A DNA stretch of 64,000 nt, taken from VRUE01 sp963715455 (GTDB lineage: Bacteria; Actinomycetota; Thermoleophilia; Solirubrobacterales; 70-9). The stretch covers positions 248,001 through 312,000 of the forward strand of contig OY970245.1 in the NCBI GenBank assembly GCA_963715455.1, written 5' to 3'. Below are positions 25,038-32,188 of this stretch, in pieces (the first letter of the stretch is position 1; every line of letters begins with the position of its first letter). A program made the translations under genes and the position numbers. The notes beneath the pieces were generated by a model that searched no databases, had not been told where the DNA came from, and was given only the letters and a program-made list of their open reading frames with translations.

Positions 25038-25124
25038 TTAACTTTTTCCGAACATCGGTTGTGGGTGTCCGCTGACGTGACTCCGGAAAAAGTACAAGAC
25101 GTTCCACCCCTACCCGGATCGACC
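25014..25124. repeat. long two-part stem-loop across a divergent promoter and an ATPase start
   Basis: Outer perfect 18-bp stem (25014-25031 with 25107-25124), an asymmetric internal loop, then a perfect inner 10-bp stem ACTTTTTCCG / CGGAAAAAGT and a 33-nt loop. The left arm encodes the first residues of the ABC ATPase; the right arm lies in front of the HAD gene. Because both neighbours start here, it is not a terminator. Confidence 0.85.
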
Positions 25125-25144
25125 CCAATAGCCTGGGCGGCCGG

Positions 25145-25930
25145 ATGGCCTTGGCGGACGAATTCGACGGGTTCCTGGTCGACCTCGACGGCGTGGTCTG
25201 GGAGGGGCGTGAGTTCCTGCCCGGTTCGGTCGAGACGCTCGCGAAGCTGATCGAGGTCGGCAAGGAGATCGTCTTCGTCACCAACAACTCGGTGCGATCG
25301 CCGGCTGCCTACGCGGAGCGCCTGCGCGAGAGAGGGATCGACGTGGCCGACGACCGGGTGATCACAGGCGGAGTGGCAACCGCCCGGCTCGCGGCAGAGA
25401 GAGTGGGGGTCGGGGGGACCGCTTTCGTGATCGGCTCACCCGGCTTCAAGGAGACGGTGGCCGCGGCCGGGCTGACGCTGGTCGACGGTGAGGCCGGGCA
25501 AACGGCTGACGCGGTGTTGGTTTCGGCTCACCGCGAGTTCGATTACGCCGAGCTGCTGACGGCAACGCGCGCGCTGCAGAACGGAGCAGCGCTGTTCGGC
25601 ACCAGCCGCGATCCAACTCTGCCGATGCCGGGGGGAGCTTGGCCGGGAACCGGCGCGACGCTCGCAGCCGTGGAGACCGCCTCGGGACAGCGCGCCGAGA
25701 CCGGCGGCAAGCCCGAACCGCATCTATTTGACGAGGCGCGGGAGCTGATCGGCGGCGCCGAGCGCGTAGCGATAATTGGCGACCGGCTCGCCTCAGACAT
25801 AGAGGGAGGGCAGCGCGCCGGCCTGGCAACCATCCTCGTGCTTACCGGCGCCTCCACACGCGAGCAGGCCGAAGCTGCCGAGCACCCGCCCGACCACGTA
25901 CTCGACGACCTCGCCGCACTACTGCGATGA
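25145..25930 (+). CDS. HAD-superfamily IIA phosphatase (NagD/PGP-like)
   Basis: 261 residues. Motif I FLVDLDGVVW (nucleophile Asp), motif II VTNNS, and motif III/IV GDRLASDIEGGQRAG mark subclass IIA, with its cap between motifs II and III. Such enzymes dephosphorylate small phosphates (phosphoglycolate, nucleotides, 4-nitrophenyl phosphate in vitro). The start is the ATG at 25145. It overlaps the MFS gene by four bases, so the two are translated together. Confidence 0.88.
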   Translation: MALADEFDGFLVDLDGVVWEGREFLPGSVETLAKLIEVGKEIVFVTNNSVRSPAAYAERLRERGIDVADDRVITGGVATARLAAERVGVGGTAFVIGSPGFKETVAAAGLTLVDGEAGQTADAVLVSAHREFDYAELLTATRALQNGAALFGTSRDPTLPMPGGAWPGTGATLAAVETASGQRAETGGKPEPHLFDEARELIGGAERVAIIGDRLASDIEGGQRAGLATILVLTGASTREQAEAAEHPPDHVLDDLAALLR

Positions 25931-27132
25931 GCACCGCGCCCGCCTCCCTGCAGCGGCCCGGCGTCGCCTTCGCCGGGGTGTTCGCAGTCACCTTCTTCTG
26001 CCTGCTCGCAGTCGGCGCCGTGCTGCCGGTGCTGCCTCGCTATGTGCGCGGGCCACTCGACGCGGGCGACGTCTCGGTTGGCGTGGTGATCGGCTCCTAC
26101 GCGGTCACTGGCCTCTTGCTGCGGCCCTTCGCCGGCCGCCTCGCCGACCACCGCGGTCGCAAACCGACAGTGCTGCTCGGCTCGCTGACGGTCGCGATCG
26201 GCGGCCTCATGTACCTACTGCCCCTCGGCGTGCCGGGCCTGATCGCGGCACGGCTTGTACTCGGCGCCGGCGAGGGCGCGGTCTTCACCGCAGGCTCGGC
26301 CTGGATCGTCGACCTGGCGCCCGAGGACCGGCGCGGGCGGGTGATCGGCCTCTACGGGCTCGCCGTCTGGGGCGCGCTCAGCATTGGGCCACTGGTCGGC
26401 GAGCTGATCCAGCACGCCGGCGGCTACACGGCCGTCTGGCTCTTCGCCGCCGCCGCGCCGCTGGTCGGCGTGGCGATCGCCACCCGCGTACCCGACCCCT
26501 TCCACCCCCACCCCGGCGCCCCCGACGAGCACCACGCGCTGATCGAGCGTGAGGCAGTGCGGCCCGGCGCCGCCCTCGCCCTGGCCTCGATCGGCTACGC
26601 GACGGTCGCCGCCTTCGTCGTCTTGCATCTCGACGCGCGCGGCGTCGGCCACGGGGCGACGGTCTTCGGTGCCTTCGCGACGATGGTCGTCCTCACCAGG
26701 CTGGTCGGCGGCGACCTACCCGACCGCGTCGGTCCGCGGCGGGTGGCGATCTGCGCCGCCTTGGTCGAGGCGGTCGGTCTGGTGACGATGGGCGTCGCGA
26801 CCAGCCTGCCGGTGGCGATCGCCGGCGCCCTGGCGATGGGCGCCGCCTTCTCACTGCTCTATCCCTCGCTCTCGCTGATCGTCGTCAGCCGCGTCTCGGA
26901 GCGGCGGCGAGGCGCGGCGCTCGGCACCTTCACCGCCTTCTTCGATGCCGGCGTCGGGCTGGGCGCGCCGCTGGCCGGCCTGGCCGCAGCGCTCGTCAGC
27001 TACGAGGGCGCCTTCCTGCTCTCTGCGGCGATCGCCCTGGTTGCCGCCAGCGCCATCGCCCTGCTCATCTCACCGCGCCGCGATGAGCAGCGACTGAGCG
27101 GCACGGCCGATCCGCCCGCGCGTGTCGGATAG
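25927..27132 (+). CDS. MFS transporter (drug/metabolite efflux type)
   Basis: 401 residues with about 12 membrane helices. The loop after helix 2 reads GRLADHRGRKPTVLLG, the classic MFS signature, and a related DLPDRVGPRRV occurs after helix 8. Helix 5 lacks a clear drug-antiporter motif C, so the substrate is uncertain. Coupled to the HAD gene by ATGA. Its last 63 bases overlap the convergent thioesterase gene. Confidence 0.87.
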   Translation: MSTAPASLQRPGVAFAGVFAVTFFCLLAVGAVLPVLPRYVRGPLDAGDVSVGVVIGSYAVTGLLLRPFAGRLADHRGRKPTVLLGSLTVAIGGLMYLLPLGVPGLIAARLVLGAGEGAVFTAGSAWIVDLAPEDRRGRVIGLYGLAVWGALSIGPLVGELIQHAGGYTAVWLFAAAAPLVGVAIATRVPDPFHPHPGAPDEHHALIEREAVRPGAALALASIGYATVAAFVVLHLDARGVGHGATVFGAFATMVVLTRLVGGDLPDRVGPRRVAICAALVEAVGLVTMGVATSLPVAIAGALAMGAAFSLLYPSLSLIVVSRVSERRRGAALGTFTAFFDAGVGLGAPLAGLAAALVSYEGAFLLSAAIALVAASAIALLISPRRDEQRLSGTADPPARVG

Positions 27133-27855
27133 GACCGACTCGGCGGTGCCGATGCCGCTCGGCTGCGGCCGCGTGACGGCGTCGACGCAGACCCACTCGC
27201 CCTCCGGCATGCGCTCGAAGTGGACGCTGAGGTCGACGTTGATGAAGACGTGCGTGCGCCAGTCGAGCACGGCGCTGATCCCGTTGCCGACATCGGCAGC
27301 GATCAGCGCGCGCTGCAGGGGCGTCGGCTCCTCCCCTTCGACCAGCGGGTGCCGCATCCGCATCCAGACGGTTGCCGGTCCGGGCTCGACGAAGGCCCCG
27401 GCAACCGCCTTCCACTCCATCCCGGTGTGGTAGCCAACCTCCTGGCCAGTGGCGAAGAACTCCGGCGTCCAGCCTTCCTCCGGCCCCTGCGGTGGCGCAT
27501 CCGGGATGGTCACCTCCTCCGGCAGCTCCAGCTCCGCCACGCGCAACAGCCAAGCCGTTGCCCGCACCAGCTCCCCCGCCTCACCGCTCAACTTCGCCTC
27601 CACAAGCTGCACGCTCCTCCCCGGCCGCAGCACCCGCGACTCAACCCGCACCTCCCCAATCGGCACCGGCCGCAGGATCTCGAACACGACCCGGCCCACC
27701 TGGAACCCCGCGCTGCTCTCGAGCAACTCAAGCTCGCGACCAAGCAACGCGGAGGGCGGCCCGGCATGCTGAGACCCCGGGTCCCAAGGCCCCCGGCAAA
27801 GCTCACTGGCAACGAAGCTGCCCTCGCCATTCGGCGTGTAGAAGGCGTCGTTCAT
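27070..27855 (-). CDS. acyl-CoA thioesterase, double hotdog (TesB-like)
   Basis: 261 residues from the ATG at 27855 (MNDAFYTPNG); a longer frame would translate the hairpin element. GPWDPGSQHAGPPSALLGRE near residue 25-45 and DWRTHVFINVDLSVHFERMP near 200-220 match the two hotdog halves of TesB/TE-II-like proteins, with GPPSALL in the substrate-facing helix. It likely hydrolyses medium-chain acyl-CoA. It is divergent from msrB and overlaps the MFS gene by 63 bases at its 3' end. Confidence 0.8.
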   Translation of the reverse strand: MNDAFYTPNGEGSFVASELCRGPWDPGSQHAGPPSALLGRELELLESSAGFQVGRVVFEILRPVPIGEVRVESRVLRPGRSVQLVEAKLSGEAGELVRATAWLLRVAELELPEEVTIPDAPPQGPEEGWTPEFFATGQEVGYHTGMEWKAVAGAFVEPGPATVWMRMRHPLVEGEEPTPLQRALIAADVGNGISAVLDWRTHVFINVDLSVHFERMPEGEWVCVDAVTRPQPSGIGTAESVLSDTRGRIGRAAQSLLIAAR

Positions 27856-27869
27856 CGCGCCGCATCGTA

Positions 27870-27939
27870 AGGGCGGTGGGGGCCGGCTCGCCGGACACTC
27901 AGCGCGAAGCGCGTCCGTCGAGCTGGCCCCCACCGCCCT
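27870..27939 (+). repeat. dispersed stem-loop element (ACACTCAGC-loop type), divergent gap
   Basis: Perfect 15-bp stem AGGGCGGTGGGGGCC / GGCCCCCACCGCCCT, inner CTCG/CGAG and GGAC/GTCC pairs, loop ACTCAGCGCGAAGCGC. The loop is almost identical to the copy inside holB. It fills most of the 97-bp gap between two gene starts. Confidence 0.88.
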
Positions 27940-27952
27940 CTACCATCACCCA

Positions 27953-28363
27953 ATGGAGAAGACCAAGAAGACCGACGCCGAATGGCGTGAGCAACTGACC
28001 CCCGAGCAATACGAGGTAACCCGCAACGCCGGCACCGAGCGCGCCTTCACCGGGCCCTATGTCGACGAGAAGACCGAGGGCACCTACCACTGCGTCTGCT
28101 GTGGCACCGAGCTCTTCTCATCAGACACCAAGTTCGACTCGGGCACCGGCTGGCCCAGCTTCACCGAGCCGGCCAACCTCGAGCACGTCGAGCTGCGGCC
28201 CGACAACAGCCTCTTCATGCGCCGCACCGAGGTCGTCTGCAAGCACTGCGACGCCCACCTCGGCCACGTCTTCGACGACGGCCCCACTGACCGCGGCGGC
28301 CAGCGCTACTGCATCAACGGCTGCGCCCTGGAGCTGAAGCCGGCCGCGCCCGAGAAGAGCTAG
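27953..28363 (+). CDS. msrB: peptide-methionine (R)-S-oxide reductase
   Basis: 136 residues. Zinc pairs CVCC and CKHC, the conserved SGTGWPSF and AHLGHVFDDGP, and the catalytic Cys in RYCINGCAL (RYCIN is invariant; the following GC replaces the usual SA and adds one more Cys that might serve as recycling thiol). Repairs the R epimer of methionine sulfoxide in oxidised proteins, using thioredoxin. The stop overlaps the stop of the convergent response-regulator gene. Confidence 0.95.
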   Translation: MEKTKKTDAEWREQLTPEQYEVTRNAGTERAFTGPYVDEKTEGTYHCVCCGTELFSSDTKFDSGTGWPSFTEPANLEHVELRPDNSLFMRRTEVVCKHCDAHLGHVFDDGPTDRGGQRYCINGCALELKPAAPEKS

Positions 28364-29004
28364 GCCTTACCGCCGGCACCCAGGTAGCTGAACTTCACCG
28401 CCAGGGCGACCGCCTCGGTGCGGGTGTCGACCTCGAGCTTGGCGATCGCGTTGCGCACGTGCGTGTGCACGGTCGCCGGACTGAGCTGCAGCCGCTCGGC
28501 GATCTCTTTGACCCGCAGGCCCTCAGCGAGCAGCTCGAGGATCTGGCGCTCGCGCGGCGAGAGCGTCAGCAGCTTCTCGACCTCCGAGGGCTTGCCGCCG
28601 GCAAAGTCGCCACCGAGGAAGGTGCCACCGCCGGTCACCGCTTTGACGGCTCGGGCGATGTCCTCGGCGGGCGCCGACTTGAGCACGTAGCCCGAGGCGC
28701 CGGCACGCAGCGCCAGGGCGAGCAGGTCGGGCTGGGCGTGGGCGGTGAAGATGATCACCTTGGTCCGTGGGCGGACCTTGAGCACCTCCTTGGTGGCCTC
28801 GATGCCGTCGCGCTTGGGCAACTCGACGTCGATGATCAGCACATCGGGTTCGAGCTCCTTGACCACGTCGACGACATCGCGGCCGTTGCCCGCCTCGCCG
28901 ACGATCTCGACCGACTGCGAGTTGGCCATGCGCGACTTGATCGCCTCGCGAACGATCTCGTGGTCGTCGCAAAGGACGACTCGCTTCGCGTCCCGCACGC
29001 TCAT
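28360..29004 (-). CDS. NarL/FixJ-family response regulator
   Basis: 214 residues. The receiver has the acidic pair (VVLCDDHE), phospho-acceptor Asp in VLIIDVELPKRDG, and Lys in LKSAPAEDIARAV. The LuxR-type helix-turn-helix is at the C-terminus (LSPRERQILELLAEGLRVKE, TVHTHVRNAIAKL). No histidine kinase is encoded nearby, so it is an orphan. The ATG overlaps the stop of serS by four bases, indicating co-transcription behind serS. Confidence 0.92.
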   Translation of the reverse strand: MSVRDAKRVVLCDDHEIVREAIKSRMANSQSVEIVGEAGNGRDVVDVVKELEPDVLIIDVELPKRDGIEATKEVLKVRPRTKVIIFTAHAQPDLLALALRAGASGYVLKSAPAEDIARAVKAVTGGGTFLGGDFAGGKPSEVEKLLTLSPRERQILELLAEGLRVKEIAERLQLSPATVHTHVRNAIAKLEVDTRTEAVALAVKFSYLGAGGKA

Positions 29005-30272
29005 CGTGGCCCGATCCTCTCAGGCGTCCCGTACGAATGCAAAATAGTGGGTAGCGTGAAACTGCCGTCCCGCTCCTGGCGGTTCTCGATCAGGGCGATG
29101 ATCGTGCGGCCGACAGCCACGGCGGTGCCGTTCAGGGTGTGCACCGGCACCGGCGCATCGCCCTCGGCGGGCCGGTAGCGGCAACCCAGGCGGCGCGCCT
29201 GGTAGTCGGTCGTGTTCGAGCAGGAGGTGAGCTCGCGGTAGCGCTCCTGGCTCGGGATCCAGGCCTCACAGTCGTACTTCTTGGCCGCCGGGGCGCCGAG
29301 ATCACCGGCGGCGACGTTGACCACCCGGTAGGGGATCTCCAGCTCGGCGAGGATGCGCTCCTCGATCGCCAGAAGGCGCTCGTGCTCTTCAGCCGACTGG
29401 GACGGCTCGACGAACGAGAACATCTCCACCTTGTCGAACTGGTGGACGCGGAAGATGCCGCGCGTGTCGCGGCCGGCGGCACCGGCCTCGCGACGAAAGC
29501 AGCTCGAGAAGCCCGCGTAGCGCAGCGGTAGCTGCTCGGCAGTGAGGATCTCGTCGGCGTGCAGGGCGGCAAGCGGCACCTCGGAGGTGCCGACGAGGAA
29601 GAGCTCGTCCTTGGGCACCTCGTAGATCTGGTCGCGATCGCCGGGCAAAAAGCCGCTGCCTACCAGAGCCTCTTCGCGGACCAGGACGGGCGGCACAACC
29701 GGCTCGTGCCCCTCGCCCCGCACCAGGTCGATCGCGAAGCGGACCAGGGCCAGCTCGAGCAACACCAGGTCGCCCTTCAAGTAGGCGAAGCGCGAGCCCG
29801 AGACGCGAGCGCCGGCCTCCATGTCGATCAGACCCAGCTCGGAGCCGATCTCGAGGTGGTCGCGGGGCTCGAACTCGAAATTCGGCGGCGCGCCCTCTTC
29901 GCGCAGCACGACCGCGTCCTCCTCAGTCATCCCATCGGGGGCATCGGGATCGGGCAGGTTGGGGAGCGCCGTACTGACTCGCTGCAGGTCAGCCTCGACC
30001 CGCTCGAGCTCCTCCTTGCCCGACTCGATCGTCTGCTTCAACTCGGCCACAGCGCGCATCTGCTCCTCCGCATCCTCGCCGCGCTGCTTTGCCTCGCCGA
30101 TCTGCTTGGAGATGGTCTTGCGCTCCGCCTGGGCGCCCTCGATGCGGGGCAGCAGCTCGCGGCGGCGCTCGTCGAGCGCGAGCAGCTCGTCGACTTGCTC
30201 GGCGGCACCGCGGCGGGCAAGCGACACCTTGATCCGCTCAGGGTCGGAGCGGATCAGCTTCAGGTCGAGCAT
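29001..30272 (-). CDS. serS: seryl-tRNA synthetase
   Basis: 423 residues. An N-terminal antiparallel coiled coil (about 30-100; Glu/Arg/Lys-rich) grips the long arm of tRNA-Ser, then class II motifs: motif 2 FSSCFRREAGAAGRDTRGIF and motif 3 LNGTAVAVGRTIIALIENRQ. Charges tRNA-Ser (and tRNA-Sec when present) with serine. ATG at 30272; the cytochrome c gene lies 12 bases upstream on the same strand. Confidence 0.96.
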   Translation of the reverse strand: MLDLKLIRSDPERIKVSLARRGAAEQVDELLALDERRRELLPRIEGAQAERKTISKQIGEAKQRGEDAEEQMRAVAELKQTIESGKEELERVEADLQRVSTALPNLPDPDAPDGMTEEDAVVLREEGAPPNFEFEPRDHLEIGSELGLIDMEAGARVSGSRFAYLKGDLVLLELALVRFAIDLVRGEGHEPVVPPVLVREEALVGSGFLPGDRDQIYEVPKDELFLVGTSEVPLAALHADEILTAEQLPLRYAGFSSCFRREAGAAGRDTRGIFRVHQFDKVEMFSFVEPSQSAEEHERLLAIEERILAELEIPYRVVNVAAGDLGAPAAKKYDCEAWIPSQERYRELTSCSNTTDYQARRLGCRYRPAEGDAPVPVHTLNGTAVAVGRTIIALIENRQERDGSFTLPTILHSYGTPERIGPR

Positions 30273-30284
30273 CGTGCTCCCGGG

Positions 30285-30683
30285 TTAGGGGGCGGGCTCG
30301 CCGGGGCGAGGTGATTCTTCTGCTTCGTCACCGGCGTACTCGGCGACGAAGCGGGCGACGGCCTCGGCCTCATCGCCGACGACGATGTTGGCGGGCATGA
30401 TCGCCCCGGAGAAACCGCCGTTCTGGATCGCGAAGAGAGCATCGTCGTAGGTCTCGGTTCGCTGATCGAGGTTAGGACCCTGCGTGCGGGAGCCGCGATT
30501 GCCGGTTCCCTGCGTGCCAGCGGCGCTCAGCGTGTGGCAGCCCGAGCAGTGAGTCGAGAAGAGCACGGCTCCCTCGTGGTTGGGGTCCCCCTCGGAAACC
30601 GAGACCCCTTCCTCGCCGAACCCACAGGCGGCGAGCCCGAGGGCCGCGGCAACAGCCATGGCTGTGATCAGTGCCGGACGCAC
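30285..30683 (-). CDS. lipoprotein-type cytochrome c
   Basis: 132 residues from a GTG at 30683. Signal peptide ending in a lipobox-like LAACGFG, so the mature protein is probably lipid-anchored outside the membrane. One heme site CSGCH at about 46-50, with a likely distal Met in SGAIMPANIV. Small c-type cytochromes like this shuttle electrons between quinol-oxidising complexes and terminal oxidases. It is upstream of serS and divergent from the flavin-reductase gene. Confidence 0.87.
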   Translation of the reverse strand: MRPALITAMAVAAALGLAACGFGEEGVSVSEGDPNHEGAVLFSTHCSGCHTLSAAGTQGTGNRGSRTQGPNLDQRTETYDDALFAIQNGGFSGAIMPANIVVGDEAEAVARFVAEYAGDEAEESPRPGEPAP

Positions 30684-30727
30684 GCGGCGCGCATCATATT
30701 GTCTTGACCCGATCCCGCTCTCCGACG

Positions 30728-31204
30728 ATGCCGCCGCCCGACCCAGCCCGTTTCCGCGCCGCGATGGCGAAACTGCCGACCGGCGTCACCGTGGTCAGCG
30801 CCAGCGGCCCGGACGGCCCCGCCGGGGCGACAGCTAACGCCGTCTGCTCGCTCTCGATCGAGCCGATGCTGATGCTCGCCTGCCTCGACCGCGGCTCGCG
30901 CACGCTGCTCGCTGTGCAGGCGGCCAACCACTTCGGCGTCAGCGTCCTGCACGCAGGCCAGGAGGAGGTCGCCCGCGCCTTCGCCACCAAGGCGCCGGTG
31001 CCGGACAAGTGGCAGGGCGTCGCCTGGAGCGAGCGGGAGGGCATCCCAGCGATCGACGACTCGCTCGCCTGGATCGCCTGCGAGCTGCGCGACGTGGTCG
31101 CCGCCGGCGACCACGTGATCGTCACCGGCGAGGTGCGCGACCTGGCAAGCGGCGAGGGCGACCCGCTGATCTTCAGCGAGGGCGAGTACCGGCCGCTGGG
31201 CTGA
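30728..31204 (+). CDS. flavin reductase-like FMN-binding protein
   Basis: 158 residues from the ATG at 30728 (MPPPDPARFRAAMAKL); an earlier in-frame ATG at 30671 would overlap the divergent cytochrome c start. The split-barrel signature is complete: LPTGVTVVSA, GATANAVCSLSIEP, LACLDRGSRTL, and the late GDHVIVTGEV with H for flavin. Such enzymes supply FMNH2 or FADH2 to two-component monooxygenases; no partner oxygenase is adjacent. Confidence 0.87.
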   Translation: MPPPDPARFRAAMAKLPTGVTVVSASGPDGPAGATANAVCSLSIEPMLMLACLDRGSRTLLAVQAANHFGVSVLHAGQEEVARAFATKAPVPDKWQGVAWSEREGIPAIDDSLAWIACELRDVVAAGDHVIVTGEVRDLASGEGDPLIFSEGEYRPLG

Positions 31205-31216
31205 GCGACGCCGAGG

Positions 31217-31528
31217 TCAGCGACAACCGGTGGCGATCGCCAGCGCCTGGCAGACCTCGTCCATGCGCTTGCCGGCGAGCGAGGTGATTGGCTCACTGAG
31301 AATGGCTCGCGAGACAGTGCGCACGTTGTCGAGGGCGACCACACATTCACGCGGCATTCCATCGCCGGAGTCGAGACGAACCTCGCTCGGAATTCCCCGG
31401 ATCGTGCTCGTCACATAGGCGACGATGACCTTCCGCATGACCGGTATCGCCTCGGAGCGGGTAAGGACCAAGGCCGGTCGTCGCTTCTCGTCCGGAAGCT
31501 CGACCCAGCAGATGTCCCCTCTTGTCAC
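31217..31528 (-). CDS. MazF/PemK-like endoribonuclease toxin
   Basis: 103 residues from the GTG at 31528, overlapping the antitoxin stop (GTGA). RGDICWVELPDEKRRPALVL is the first strand pair of the PemK/MazF barrel; the conserved Arg and the SEPITSLAGKRMDEVCQAL end are also typical. MazF toxins cut mRNA at short sequences and are held inactive by the partner. The gene is second in the operon, as usual. The Pro-Ala-Val motif and Thr in AYVTST support an intact active site. Confidence 0.88.
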   Translation of the reverse strand: MTRGDICWVELPDEKRRPALVLTRSEAIPVMRKVIVAYVTSTIRGIPSEVRLDSGDGMPRECVVALDNVRTVSRAILSEPITSLAGKRMDEVCQALAIATGCR

Positions 31529-31791
31529 CACGGCTCTTCCTCGACCGCGTCTCGGGCACTCGCTTCGGCCCAAGCCATTTCCTCCTCGGTCTCTGGGAAC
31601 CGTTCGTAGCCCTCCCTGATCTGCTTATCGATCTCAGCTTCCTTCTCGTCGTAGAGATAGGCCTCGATCGCATCGCGGATCAGGGCCGAGCGCGAGCGGC
31701 CTTCACGCGCCGCCCGCTCGTCGAGCCGCTGGAGCAGCTGACGGGTGAGCTGCACGAGGGTCTGCGTTCGCTCGTCGCCCGTGCGCGGCAT
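31525..31791 (-). CDS. ribbon-helix-helix antitoxin of the MazF-like toxin
   Basis: 88 residues from the ATG at 31791. The N-terminal part TQTLVQLTRQLLQRLDERAA followed by EGRSRSALIRDAIEAYL is a CopG-type ribbon-helix-helix fold that binds DNA. The acidic C-terminal half (EKEAEIDKQI, ETEEEMAW) would wrap the toxin. It overlaps the toxin start by four bases and begins just downstream of a palindrome that is the likely self-operator. Confidence 0.88.
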   Translation of the reverse strand: MPRTGDERTQTLVQLTRQLLQRLDERAAREGRSRSALIRDAIEAYLYDEKEAEIDKQIREGYERFPETEEEMAWAEASARDAVEEEPW

Positions 31792-31793
31792 GG

Positions 31794-31803
31794 ACCATAT
31801 GGT
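31794..31803. promoter_or_regulatory. likely operator of the toxin-antitoxin operon
   Basis: Perfect palindrome ACCATATGGT two bases upstream of the antitoxin ATG, inside a looser dyad TTGGATACCATATGGTCCA (31792-31809 region). Ribbon-helix-helix antitoxins bind such short dyads to repress their own operon. Confidence 0.55.
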
Positions 31804-31888
31804 ATCCAATGCTCGGATAGCCATGCCTCCGATAAGGGGTCAACGACGGGAATCTCTCCCCTCTCGACTCCGAAACGTCAGAGGGCCA

Positions 31889-32119
31889 CTACGAGGCCCG
31901 GTGGCAGACGGCCTCGACGTTGTTGCCGTCGGGGTCGAGGACGAAGGCGCCGTAGTAACCGGGGTGGTAGATCGGGCGCAGGCCGGGGGTGTCCTTGCCG
32001 AACCCAGCCGCACCCTCGAACTCCATCATCAAGCCGATGCCGAGCGGCTCCAGAGCCGCCGCGTAGAACGCCTTGCTGCGCTCCAGATCGCTGACCTCGA
32101 TACCGACATGGTCGAGCAT
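31889..32119 (-). CDS. VOC/glyoxalase-family protein, internally shortened
   Basis: 76 residues against about 120 for the family. It opens with MLDHVGIEVSDLERSKAFYA and closes with YHPGYYGAFVLDPDGNNVEA, the two ends of a single VOC module, but the central part (normally about 45 residues with the second beta-alpha unit) is missing between GFGKD and TPGLRP. The deletion keeps the frame. A single VOC half of this size is unlikely to bind metal normally; it may be a decaying gene. Confidence 0.65.
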   Translation of the reverse strand: MLDHVGIEVSDLERSKAFYAAALEPLGIGLMMEFEGAAGFGKDTPGLRPIYHPGYYGAFVLDPDGNNVEAVCHRAS

Positions 32120-32188
32120 GGCCGCAGGCTACCTGTCGCACACTCGGAACAAGGGGTAGGAGGGGGGACCTGCGGTTACATTTTCGAT

